Shown: positions 7,362 to 14,306 of the stretch, one piece after another | How the letters are laid out: the number at the start of each line of letters is the position of its first letter | Numbering within the stretch: the stretch's first letter is position 1 | NCBI GenBank assembly: GCA_050184225.1 | Contig: JBFXAN010000120.1 | Span: 1-20,186 of the forward strand | DNA length: 20,186 nucleotides | Source of the DNA: JBFXAN01 sp050184225 | Lineage (GTDB): Bacteria > Chloroflexota > Dehalococcoidia > CAUJGQ01 | Reading direction: 5' to 3' | Notes under the pieces: model-generated | Databases searched by the model: none | Told to the model about the DNA's origin: nothing | Seen by the model: only the letters and a program-made list of their open reading frames with translations | Translations under genes and position numbers: made by a program

Positions 7362-7377
7362 CGTTTCACGTGAAACG
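7362..7377. promoter_or_regulatory. parS-like ParB binding site (perfect palindrome)
   Basis: CGTTTCACGTGAAACG is a perfect 16-bp palindrome whose 14-bp core GTTTCACGTGAAAC equals the core of the bacterial chromosomal parS consensus TGTTTCACGTGAAACA. It is intergenic, between the 55-residue gene and the end of aat. ParB bound at parS spreads, loads SMC and drives origin segregation (established knowledge). Confidence 0.85.
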
Positions 7378-7401
7378 ATCCGCCATGTCGAACGTGCGGT
7401 C

Positions 7402-7998
7402 TCAGCCACGGCGTGGACTATCAAACGTGCAATCTATCGTCAGCGCCGCCGCTAGCCATCGCTCGTAGGCCCGGCGCGGGATCTCGATGGCGCCGAATCG
7501 GGCCAGGTGCGAGGTCATGAATTGGGTGTCGAGAAGCGTGTAGCCACGGTCGCGCAGGCGTTCGATGAGCGCGGCCAGCGCCACCTTCGATGCATCTGTT
7601 TCACGTGAAAACATCGACTCGCCGAAGAAAGCCGCGCCGAGGGCGACGCCGTAGAGCCCACCGGCGAGCCGGCCCTCGCGCCAGCTCTCGACGCTGTGCG
7701 CGAAACCCAAACGATGCAGCGCCGTGTATGCCGCGATCACTTCGTCGGAGATCCAGGTTTCTTCCCGCGCGGCGCAGGCGGCGATCACGGCGGGGAAATC
7801 CACGTTCACCGTCGTCTCGAAGACACCATGCCGGATCGTTCGCCGCAGCGAGCGGGGTACGTGGAAGGCGTCGAGTGGGATGATCGCGCGCGGATCGGGG
7901 CGGTACCAGCCGATCCGGCCGTCGCGGTGATCGGCCATCGGGAAGACGCCGGAGCAGTAGGCCCGGATCAGCAGTTCGGGCGTCAGGCGCTCGCTCAT
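7402..7998 (-). CDS. aat: Leucyl/phenylalanyl-tRNA--protein transferase
   Basis: A 198-residue cytoplasmic enzyme that moves Leu or Phe from aminoacyl-tRNA to the N-terminal Arg or Lys of proteins, marking them for ClpS/ClpAP degradation (N-degron pathway). Family signatures run along the whole length: LLIRAYCSGVFPMAD (residues 8-22), WYRPDPRAIIPL, FHVPRSLRR, TWISDEVIAAYTALHRLGFA, HSVESW, the active-site region GLYGVALGAAFFGESMFSR, and LLDTQFMTSHLARFGAIEI. The ATG at 7998 gives the usual N-terminus; an in-frame ATG at 8049 would add 17 atypical residues and overlap the upstream gene, so it was not chosen. The codons for MFSRETDA (7597-7617) are unusually AT-rich and coincide with a parS-like site. 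The gene lies 40 bases downstream of the PhoD-type gene on the same strand and may be cotranscribed. Confidence 0.95.
   Translation of the reverse strand: MSERLTPELLIRAYCSGVFPMADHRDGRIGWYRPDPRAIIPLDAFHVPRSLRRTIRHGVFETTVNVDFPAVIAACAAREETWISDEVIAAYTALHRLGFAHSVESWREGRLAGGLYGVALGAAFFGESMFSRETDASKVALAALIERLRDRGYTLLDTQFMTSHLARFGAIEIPRRAYERWLAAALTIDCTFDSPRRG
7597..7612. promoter_or_regulatory. Second parS-like site, inside aat
   Basis: TGTTTCACGTGAAAAC matches 14 of 16 positions of the parS consensus TGTTTCACGTGAAACA, and only its last two bases differ. It lies 235 bases from the perfect site. On the coding strand it spells TTT-TCA-CGT-GAA-ACA (F-S-R-E-T), a run of AT-ending codons in a gene that otherwise prefers G/C-ending ones. 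Confidence 0.75.
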
Positions 7999-8038
7999 CG
8001 AACTCGTCTCTCGCGCGAGGGTTGTCGTCGCGGCTCGG

Positions 8039-9652
8039 CTATTCCGCATCTATGCGGATGGTGCCGGCGTGGCCGTCTTCGACCACGAACGCCGCGCGGG
8101 TGCTGATCGGTGCGCCCGCCGTGGACACATACGGAACGACGCGATACTCGGTCAGCCAGCGCTCCGGCGTCAACTCGCAGCGTACGAACCCGCGCTGATT
8201 ATTGTAGAAGCGCACGTGTGGGTTCTCGGCGAGGATCCGCCGAAACGTATCGGTGATGTCGTTGCCGTTACCGCCGGAACTGATCGAGGTGCCGACGAAC
8301 TCGGTGGCGATCACGGGAGCGCGAGGATCGCGGAAGTCCCGGGTCAGATCGGCGGTCCAATTGGAATGGATGTCGCCGCTGATCACGATTGGATTCGATG
8401 TCTGCGACGCTTCGAGGAAAGCGAGCAGTCGGTCGCGGGCGGCGGGATAGGCGGCCCACTGGTCCATGAAGAACGTCTCGTCCGCACCAGCACGACGATC
8501 GACATCTGCCATCATGACCTGCTGGGCGATCACATTCCAGCGAGCGGGTGAGGCGGCCAGGCTATCAACCAGCCAGCGCTCTTGCGCGGGGCCGGTCAAC
8601 GTCGCGGTCGGATCGAACGCTTCGATACAGCGCGGGCGGAGGCCGTCGCCACACGGTTGATCCGTTCGATACTGGCGGGTGTCGAGCACATTGAAGCGGG
8701 CGAGATCACCGAAGTCGAGGCGCCGGTAGAGGGTCATGTCCGGCCCGACGGGCATCGACGATCGGCGCAGCGGCAGATGCTCCCAGTAGGCTTGATATGC
8801 CGCCGCCCTTCGTTTGAGGAACTCCGCGGGATCCCAGCCGCTGGCATCGGCCGCCGCCGCGTAGTTGTTGGCAAGCTCGTGATCGTCCCAGGTGACGATC
8901 CAGGGAAACGCCGCATGCGCGGCCTGGAGGTCAGGGTCGGTCTTGTAGAGAGCGTACCGGGCGCGGTACTCGTCGAGCGACACGGGTTCGTTGCTCTGAT
9001 GGCTGCGGGGCCGGTTGCGTTGGGCCGCGCCTTCGTAGATGTAGTCGCCGAGATGGACGACGAGGTCGAGGTCTTCATCGGCCATGTGCCGGTAGGCGGT
9101 GAAGTACCCCTGCTCCCAGTTCTGGCAGGAGGCGAAGGCAAAGCGCAGGCGGTCGGGCTGGGAACCGGCCGCGGGGGCGGTGTGCGTGCGTCCGACAACG
9201 CTCGATGCAGCGCCGGCGTGGAACTGGTACCAGTACCAACGGTCCGGCTCCAGTCCTTCCACCTCGATGTGAACCGAGTGCGCCAACTCCGGCAGTGCGA
9301 CCACCGTCCCCTGCTGCACGGTCTGCCGCATCGATTCGTCCGCGGCGACGCGCCACTCGACCGGGACCGGCACAGGCGGCATCCCGCCACCATCCAGTGG
9401 CGCTGGCGCGAGGCGGGTCCACAGCACGACGCCGTCTGGCAGCGGATCGCCGGATGCCACGCCGAGGCTGAACGGATCGTCGGTGAAGCGGGCAGCCGCA
9501 TCGACGCCGTCGGTGGCAAACCGCGCCATCAGCGCCAGACCGGCCAGCGCGCCACCGCCGGCGATCAGGCGTCGCCGTGAGATCGCGCCGGGGTGCCGCT
9601 GTCCCTGTCGCGCGTTGACTCCGGCCGCTGCGGCAATCTGTCGAGTCCTCAT
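8039..9652 (-). CDS. PhoD-family alkaline phosphatase, Tat-exported
   Basis: A 537-residue exported metallophosphatase. ISRRRLIAGGGALAGLALMARFA (residues 24 on) is a twin-arginine signal, as expected for PhoD enzymes, which fold with metal before export. Residues 58-160 form the N-terminal PhoD beta domain (FSLGVASGDPLPDGVVLWTRL). The catalytic domain shows FASCQ (Cys176), HLGDYIYE (Asp203, Tyr204), TWDDHE (255-259), SGDIHSNW (425-432) and the EFVGTSISSGG end motif, so it looks intact. Family enzymes hydrolyse phosphomonoesters or diesters outside the membrane, often using Ca and Fe, to scavenge phosphate. The ATG at 9652 overlaps the TGA of the J-domain gene (ATGA), implying translational coupling; a GTG at 9664 with AGAAGGG upstream is an alternative. 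No Pho box was recognised. Confidence 0.93.
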   Translation of the reverse strand: MRTRQIAAAAGVNARQGQRHPGAISRRRLIAGGGALAGLALMARFATDGVDAAARFTDDPFSLGVASGDPLPDGVVLWTRLAPAPLDGGGMPPVPVPVEWRVAADESMRQTVQQGTVVALPELAHSVHIEVEGLEPDRWYWYQFHAGAASSVVGRTHTAPAAGSQPDRLRFAFASCQNWEQGYFTAYRHMADEDLDLVVHLGDYIYEGAAQRNRPRSHQSNEPVSLDEYRARYALYKTDPDLQAAHAAFPWIVTWDDHELANNYAAAADASGWDPAEFLKRRAAAYQAYWEHLPLRRSSMPVGPDMTLYRRLDFGDLARFNVLDTRQYRTDQPCGDGLRPRCIEAFDPTATLTGPAQERWLVDSLAASPARWNVIAQQVMMADVDRRAGADETFFMDQWAAYPAARDRLLAFLEASQTSNPIVISGDIHSNWTADLTRDFRDPRAPVIATEFVGTSISSGGNGNDITDTFRRILAENPHVRFYNNQRGFVRCELTPERWLTEYRVVPYVSTAGAPISTRAAFVVEDGHAGTIRIDAE

Positions 9653-10881
9653 CGCATCAGCCACGCCGGTTGCCCTTCTGTCACGCCGCCGCCGCCCCGC
9701 GCGTAGACGAGGGGAACTCCGGCGCGTTTGAGATCCTGAAAGAGCAGATCGACCTCGGATCGGTGGCCATCGTGGGGGACGACAATCAGCGGTCCGCGTT
9801 CCGAGCGCTTGTCGATCAGCGTGACCCAACCGGATCGAGCGAGCATCTGGGCGGCTTTATGCGGATCGCCGGCAACGGCGACGCGCCGTGCCGCTCCGGC
9901 GACATCGACGTTTGATTGCGCCGCTGGTTTGGCCATCGCCGGCGCCCGGCGCTTTGCGGCCGCGACCTGCTGTGCGTGTTCGGTGCGGGCGGCCTCCTCG
10001 CGCCGGCGTTCTTGCTCCATGCGCTCCCGCTGCTCAACCTCCCGGCGTGCGCGTTGCTCGGCTTCCTCGCGGGTCCGCCGCTCTGCCTCCCGCTTCGCCT
10101 GCGCCTTGGCGACGCGGGCCTGGGTGTCGACGTTCCTGCGCCTGGTTTCAACCGAGCGCCGGAGCCGATCCTCGGCCTCCTGCCTCCGCTGTGCCGCACG
10201 CTCACGCGAGCGGCGCTCCTCGGCTCTCAACCTCGCCTGCCGTTCGGCGGCGCGTCGCGCGCGCTGCACGGCATCGATCGCTTCACGCGGTGGAGCGGAT
10301 TGTTGCTCATCGTGTGCTTCCCGACGCCCGCCGGCATCGGCCGGTCGGTGGTTTGGGGATCGCAGGAACGCCTGCCACGCGCTCCACAGCTTGCCGCCGA
10401 GGAACTTGGCGTACGCGCCGTCGCGATAGCGAATCCGAATGCGGTCGCCGGCGATCGCGACGACCTGAAAGCTACCTTTCTCCGGGTGTGCGTACCAGTG
10501 GCCCTGAATGAACGTCGCATCAGTTTGGGCGAGGTTCGGCTCCGGTTGGGAGCGCCATCGGGCTTCCTCCTCCTGGCGCATCCGGCGGTCGGCGTCGCGG
10601 GCTGTTTGAGCGGTGGTGTCGGGCTGCGGCTGCCGGTGGCTCGATGGCTGGCGCCGGACGCCGCGCGTGCCATCGTAGGACGCACGGTTCTGCGGATTGC
10701 CGACGACCTCGAAGGCGCGGTTGACGAGCTTCGCCTGCTCGTTTGCCGCCGGGTCCGGGTTCTTGTCCGGATGGAGGCGCATCATCAGGGCGCGGTACGC
10801 CTTCTTGATCGCGGCGGCGCTCGCGCTCGGCTCGACGCCGAGGATCTGATAGTAGTTCGGTTCGCTGGTACGAATCGTCAT
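9649..10881 (-). CDS. J-domain protein with coiled coil and novel C-terminal domain
   Basis: A 410-residue protein. Residues 8-72 are a J domain (NYYQILGVEPSASAAAIKKA, with HPD at 37-39), which in the family stimulates DnaK ATPase. It is not DnaJ itself, because the Gly/Phe region, zinc-finger repeats and DnaJ C-terminal domains are absent. Residues 120-175 form a small beta-rich, possibly SH3/Tudor-like segment (SFQVVAIAGDRIRIRYRDG). About 200-312 is a highly charged Arg/Glu/Ala coiled coil. Residues 325-410 form a compact alpha/beta domain ending GGGGVTEGQPAWLM, reminiscent of C-terminal domains in some DNA-metabolism proteins (recollection, unchecked). There is no signal or membrane segment. 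It overlaps the PhoD-type gene by four bases (ATGA). No clear SD or promoter is seen upstream of ATG 10881. It may be a client-specific cochaperone; the client is unknown. Confidence 0.85.
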   Translation of the reverse strand: MTIRTSEPNYYQILGVEPSASAAAIKKAYRALMMRLHPDKNPDPAANEQAKLVNRAFEVVGNPQNRASYDGTRGVRRQPSSHRQPQPDTTAQTARDADRRMRQEEEARWRSQPEPNLAQTDATFIQGHWYAHPEKGSFQVVAIAGDRIRIRYRDGAYAKFLGGKLWSAWQAFLRSPNHRPADAGGRREAHDEQQSAPPREAIDAVQRARRAAERQARLRAEERRSRERAAQRRQEAEDRLRRSVETRRRNVDTQARVAKAQAKREAERRTREEAEQRARREVEQRERMEQERRREEAARTEHAQQVAAAKRRAPAMAKPAAQSNVDVAGAARRVAVAGDPHKAAQMLARSGWVTLIDKRSERGPLIVVPHDGHRSEVDLLFQDLKRAGVPLVYARGGGGVTEGQPAWLMR

Positions 10882-11016
10882 ATGGCGGGGTCAGGATCGG
10901 GATTGTCTCGTCTTTCCGTGCTTGCGGTTGATTGGCGTCCGGAAACCTGGTGCGGGCCAGAGACCATTCCCACCTGTCCTCGAAACGTCGACACGGGGGA
11001 ATGATACAGGCGGTGA

Positions 11017-11793
11017 CTACGCGATGCCCATCACGTGGAAGCCGGAGTCGACGTGGATGATCTCGCCGGTGATGCCGCGGGCGAGATCGCTGCAGAGGAA
11101 GGCGGCGGTGTCGCCGACCTCCTCGATCGTCGTGCCGCGGCGCAGCGGGGCAGAGTCCTTCACCTTGTGCGCCATGTCGAGGTAGCCCTTGATCGCGCGG
11201 GAAGAGGCGGTGCTGACCGGCCCACCGGAGATCGCGTTGACGCGGATGTTGCGGTCGCCCAGATCCCAGGCGAGGTAGCCGACGCTCATCTCCAGCGCGG
11301 CCTTGGCGATGCCCATCACGTTGTAACCTGGCGTGACCCGCTCGCCACCAAGATACGAGAGGGCGAGCGCGGCGCCGCCGCCCCGTCGCGCCATCAACGG
11401 CGCTGCCCGCTGCATCAACGCCGCCAACGAGTAGGCGCTGATCTCCAGCGTCTTGCGAAATGCCTCGCGTGAGGTGTCGACGTAGAGCCCTTGCAGTGTC
11501 TCGGTCGGCGCGAACGCGAGCGAATGGACGAGGATGTCCAGGCCGCCCACCGCGTGCTCGATCGCGGCAAAGGCGGCATCGATCTGGTCGTCGTATTCGA
11601 CATCGCAGCCGATTACCTCGGCGCAGGGAAGCGACTCCGCGAGCTTGCGGGTGCTGCTTTCCGTGCGTTCGCCCTGATAGCCGAGGAAGAGCTTCGCGCC
11701 CTCCCGATGCATCGACTGGGCAATACCCCAGCCGTAGCTGAACTTGTTCGTGATATTAAGGATCACCGCGACCTTGCCGTCGAGCAGCCCCAC
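11017..11793 (-). CDS. fabI: Enoyl-[acyl-carrier-protein] reductase (NADH)
   Basis: A 258-residue short-chain dehydrogenase that carries out the last reduction of each fatty-acid elongation cycle, trans-2-enoyl-ACP to acyl-ACP. FabI features are present: the cofactor segment ILNITNKFSYGWGIAQS (11-27), CDVEYDDQIDAAF (63-75), LVHSLAFAP (88-96), the catalytic pair Tyr147 and Tyr157 with Lys164 in the Y-x6-K arrangement (GYNVMGIAKAALE), and RVNAISGGPVSTASSRAI. Length is normal. The cofactor segment has N-I-T-N-K instead of the usual G-V-A-N-x, a modest variation. The start is GTG 11793 with AGGAG about 9 bases upstream. A MarR-family regulator lies 92 bases upstream on the same strand, an arrangement that recalls FabT next to fab genes in Gram-positive cocci. 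Confidence 0.95.
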   Translation of the reverse strand: MGLLDGKVAVILNITNKFSYGWGIAQSMHREGAKLFLGYQGERTESSTRKLAESLPCAEVIGCDVEYDDQIDAAFAAIEHAVGGLDILVHSLAFAPTETLQGLYVDTSREAFRKTLEISAYSLAALMQRAAPLMARRGGGAALALSYLGGERVTPGYNVMGIAKAALEMSVGYLAWDLGDRNIRVNAISGGPVSTASSRAIKGYLDMAHKVKDSAPLRRGTTIEEVGDTAAFLCSDLARGITGEIIHVDSGFHVMGIA

Positions 11794-11885
11794 GACCCCA
11801 CTCCTGCAATGTACTCTCGTCAGTATGCACCGTCAGGCGAGGTTGACGCTCGCCGGTCATGAGGACCGGTCAGGCATGATGCCGC

Positions 11886-12341
11886 TCACGTATCGTTCGT
11901 GCCTGCCCGAAGGCTCTCGCCGAGATCGCGCAGCAGCACGAGCAGTTGCTCGAACCTGAGGACTCCAAGCTGGCCCGCCCACGCGTCGTGGAGTTCCAGC
12001 ATGATCTCACGACCGCGAACGTGTGCGGCTGAGCCGCGGTCGGTGGAGCGGATGCGCTTGGCCCGACGATCAGCTTGATCCGGTATACGTTCGACATAGC
12101 CATGGATCTCGAGCGTGTCGATCAACTCTCCCATCGACTGCACCGTGATCTGCGACCGTTCGGCAAGATCGGTCAGCCGCGGGCCGGCAGGCGGAAGGGC
12201 GAGGTGTTGAAGCACGGCCAAGTGTGCCGGACGCAGATCGGGGAGTTCGACGGTGAGGCGTCGCCGGACGTGCGTCATCGCCGCGTGATAGGGCACGCGA
12301 AGCAATGCAGCGATCGGCGGCGGGTCGCCCTGATTGGTCAT
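11886..12341 (-). CDS. MarR-family transcriptional regulator
   Basis: A 151-residue winged-helix repressor. The helix-turn-helix spans about 55-85 (RLTDLAERSQITVQSMGELI) and the wing contains PDQADRRAKRI followed by STDRG (88-103), a good match to the MarR DPxDRR-x-T-x-x-G signature. N- and C-terminal helices would form the dimer. MarR proteins bind palindromes as dimers and usually release DNA on binding a small lipophilic ligand. It starts at ATG 12341, is divergent from the first dacB-like gene, and faces a 28-bp imperfect palindrome (12345-12372) directly before its own start. It is also upstream of fabI on the same strand. Likely targets are therefore itself and the dacB-like gene, possibly fabI. 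Confidence 0.9.
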   Translation of the reverse strand: MTNQGDPPPIAALLRVPYHAAMTHVRRRLTVELPDLRPAHLAVLQHLALPPAGPRLTDLAERSQITVQSMGELIDTLEIHGYVERIPDQADRRAKRIRSTDRGSAAHVRGREIMLELHDAWAGQLGVLRFEQLLVLLRDLGESLRAGTNDT

Positions 12342-12344
12342 ACT

Positions 12345-12372
12345 TGAACCTTGACCACTAAATCAGGGTTCA
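12345..12372. promoter_or_regulatory. Putative MarR operator
   Basis: TGAACCTTGA (12345-12354) and TCAGGGTTCA (12363-12372) form inverted arms with 9 of 10 bases matching, around an 8-base AT-richer centre. The site overlaps the -35 element and spacer of the rightward promoter and the initiation region of the leftward one, a good position for a repressor of both. Confidence 0.65.
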
Positions 12373-12379
12373 TTATATT
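12351..12379 (+). promoter_or_regulatory. Sigma-70-type promoter for dacB-like gene
   Basis: TTGACC (12351-12356), a 17-base spacer and TATATT (12374-12379) match the housekeeping -35/-10 consensus very well. Transcription would start near 12386 and leave a leader of about 115 bases before the ATG at 12500. Confidence 0.65.
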
Positions 12380-12402
12380 AAGGATTCCTGGATATAGGCC
12401 AA
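12372..12402 (-). promoter_or_regulatory. Putative promoter for marR
   Basis: On the - strand TATAAT (complement of 12372-12377) is a perfect -10 box, with TTGGCC (complement of 12397-12402) 19 bases upstream as a weak -35. Its -10 is shared base for base with the rightward promoter's -10 region. The leader to the marR ATG would be about 25 bases. Confidence 0.5.
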
Positions 12403-12499
12403 CGGACAGGCGCTCAGCCGGCTCGGACACAGATGGTTCCAGCGGCGGTGTACGTGGTGGGCGGCGCCTATTGAGAACGCAGGCAAGGGGGAAACACCG

Positions 12500-14149
12500 A
12501 TGAGTGACGACGGACGTGCGAGACGTGACCCAGGGTCGAACGAGCGAACGCGACGGAACCTGCTCCGCGCATCCGCGCTTGCTGGTGGTTCGGCGGTTGC
12601 GGTCGTGCTGGCGAGCAAGGGTCGTGCTTCGGCGCAGGGCTCGCTGCCGGACGCAATCCTGGCGGTGATGAACAAGCCGCGCTATGCATCCGCCACCTGG
12701 AACCTGTTCGTCACCGATGTCGAGACTGGTGCGATCGTCTATGAACTGCGTCCCGACCAGCTCGCGTTCACCGGCTCCGTGCGCAAGCTGTTCTCCGTTG
12801 GGCTCGCGTTGCGACAGCTTGGGGCCGGGCATCGCTTCACGACGCCGGTCTATCGGCGGGGTGAGATCGACCGGCGCGGCGTGTTGCACGGCGACCTCGT
12901 GCTGGTAGGCGCCGGCGATCTGACCTTTGGCGGACGGGCAACCGCCGATGGCGGGATCGCCTTCACGAACTTCGACCACAACGACGCCAACAGTCTCGGC
13001 ACGGCGATCCTGACGCCACAAAACCCGCTGCACGGCGTCGATGCTCTCGCTCAACAGATCCACAACGCGGGCATCCGCAGCGTGGCCGGCGACGTGATCG
13101 TCGATGACCGGTTGTTCCAGCGCTTCCGCGTACCCAACGGCAACCTGCTGATCACGCCGGTCATGGTGAATGAGAACATGGTCGATGTCACCGTGACGCC
13201 CACGCAGCCGGGCCGCGCCGCATCGATCGACTGGAGGCCGAAGACCAGTGCCTTCGCGGTCACAGGTTCAGTCAATACGGTGGCGGCCGGCGAGCCCGAT
13301 ACGGTCACGCTGTCCGGCGACGGTCTGGCGACCTGCATCGGTACGCCCGGCTGCACCGGCGCACTCTCCGGGGATATCCCCATCGGATACGAGGCACCGC
13401 TCTCCGGCCGGCCCACGCTGGTCCAGACCTTCCGCATTGAGGAGCCGGCGGCCTTCGCGCGCACGGCGTTGATCGATGCGCTGAAGCGCGCCGGCGTGAA
13501 CTTTGCCGCGCCGGTCGTTGCGGCAAACCGGCCCCGATCGTTGCCGCCGGCGGACGCCTATCCGACGGATACCCGCGTCGCCGGATTTGTCTCTCCCCCC
13601 TATGCGGAATACGCCAAGTTGATCCTGAAGGTCAGCCTCAACCTCGGCGCCAATCTCAGCCTGATGCTCTACGGACTGACGCAGCGGCGGCGGACGATCG
13701 ACGGCGCCCTCGCAGCAGAGCAGACGGCGCTAGTCAATTACTTGGGGATTCCGGCCGATTCATTTCACTTCCCCACGAACGGCAGCGGCTCCCCCGATAG
13801 TCAGGCGACGCCGCGGGCGGTGGTCCAGTTGCTCACGGCGATGGGCAGAAGCGAGGTCGCCGCACCGTATCGGGCGGCGCTGCCGGTGCTCGGCGTCGAC
13901 GGTTCGCTCGCCGGCAGCGGCGTCAATCTGCCGGCACGCGGGCACGTCTACGCGAAGACCGGGACGACGATCATCGGCGGCGCGCTCGTGGCACAGAACC
14001 TGGCGGGGTACATCGATGCCAGAAGCGGCCGGCGGCTCGCCTTCGCCCTCTTCGTCAACGATGCCGGTCCAATCACGGCGATCAGCGATGTCACCGAGGT
14101 CTTTGACGATCAAGCGGCGATAACGAATGTGATCTACGAGCGCGCGTAA
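12500..14149 (+). CDS. D-Ala-D-Ala carboxypeptidase/endopeptidase, DacB/PBP4-type
   Basis: A 549-residue exported serine peptidase of family S13 that trims or cleaves peptidoglycan cross-links. A Tat-type signal lies at 17-45 (TRRNLLRASALAGGSAVAVV, ending ASA). The three penicillin-binding motifs are present: SxxK as SVRK (93-96) in FTGSVRKLFSVGLAL, SxN as SLN (379-381) in LILKVSLNLGANL, and KTG (486-488) in YAKTGTTIIGG. The SxxK region is unusual, with FTGSVRK where relatives have PASxTK. The inserted domains typical of PBP4 fill 120-330, including GDLVLVGAGDLTFGG and DVIVDDRLF. Start ATG 12500 follows AAGGGGG. It is divergent from marR and driven by a strong promoter overlapped by a palindrome. 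It is a paralogue of the next gene. Confidence 0.92.
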   Translation: MSDDGRARRDPGSNERTRRNLLRASALAGGSAVAVVLASKGRASAQGSLPDAILAVMNKPRYASATWNLFVTDVETGAIVYELRPDQLAFTGSVRKLFSVGLALRQLGAGHRFTTPVYRRGEIDRRGVLHGDLVLVGAGDLTFGGRATADGGIAFTNFDHNDANSLGTAILTPQNPLHGVDALAQQIHNAGIRSVAGDVIVDDRLFQRFRVPNGNLLITPVMVNENMVDVTVTPTQPGRAASIDWRPKTSAFAVTGSVNTVAAGEPDTVTLSGDGLATCIGTPGCTGALSGDIPIGYEAPLSGRPTLVQTFRIEEPAAFARTALIDALKRAGVNFAAPVVAANRPRSLPPADAYPTDTRVAGFVSPPYAEYAKLILKVSLNLGANLSLMLYGLTQRRRTIDGALAAEQTALVNYLGIPADSFHFPTNGSGSPDSQATPRAVVQLLTAMGRSEVAAPYRAALPVLGVDGSLAGSGVNLPARGHVYAKTGTTIIGGALVAQNLAGYIDARSGRRLAFALFVNDAGPITAISDVTEVFDDQAAITNVIYERA

Positions 14150-14162
14150 TCGTTAATTTGAG

Positions 14163-14268
14163 AAGAAGCGGCCTTGTCATGCTGCGCGCCAGCGACGGAT
14201 CTTGGTGGTGAGACGGCCACCGAGATCCGTCGCTGGCGCGCAGCATGACATACGGACCGATGCTTCTT
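14163..14268. repeat. Large palindromic hairpin element
   Basis: Two 34-base arms (14175-14208 and 14217-14250) match at 33 positions around an 8-base loop (TGAGACGG). An outer AAGAAGC/GCTTCTT pair (14163-14169 and 14262-14268) flanks it. The arm starts TGTCATGCTGCGCGCCAGCG and resembles the widespread GTCATxCTGAGCG-type palindromes found repeated in many bacterial genomes (recollection). There is no T-tract, so it is not a standard terminator. It fills most of the gap between the two dacB-like genes and may stabilise or attenuate the transcript. No target duplication was seen. Confidence 0.85.
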
Positions 14269-14306
14269 GTTGCTGTTCCAGTCACGCTCAATGTGAAGGA
14301 GATGAT

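Noticed and set aside
8582..9580. 332-codon open frame on the + strand
   Set aside because: Antisense to the PhoD-type gene, which has clear motifs; long antisense frames are common in GC-rich genes.
9649..10881. Annotation as chaperone DnaJ
   Set aside because: Only the J domain is shared; no Gly/Phe region, zinc-finger CxxCxGxG repeats or DnaJ C-terminal domain.
9916..11004. 362-codon open frame on the + strand
   Set aside because: Antisense to the J-domain gene; the translation is low-complexity Arg/Leu/Ala with no recognisable domain.
11029..11040. TCACGTGG within fabI as a third parS-like site
   Set aside because: Only the central bases match; flanks differ from GTTTCACGTGAAAC and the bases encode the conserved FHVMGIA end of FabI.
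11853..11869. CCGGTC/GACCGG hairpin between marR and fabI as terminator
   Set aside because: Only 6 base pairs and no T-tract in either direction.
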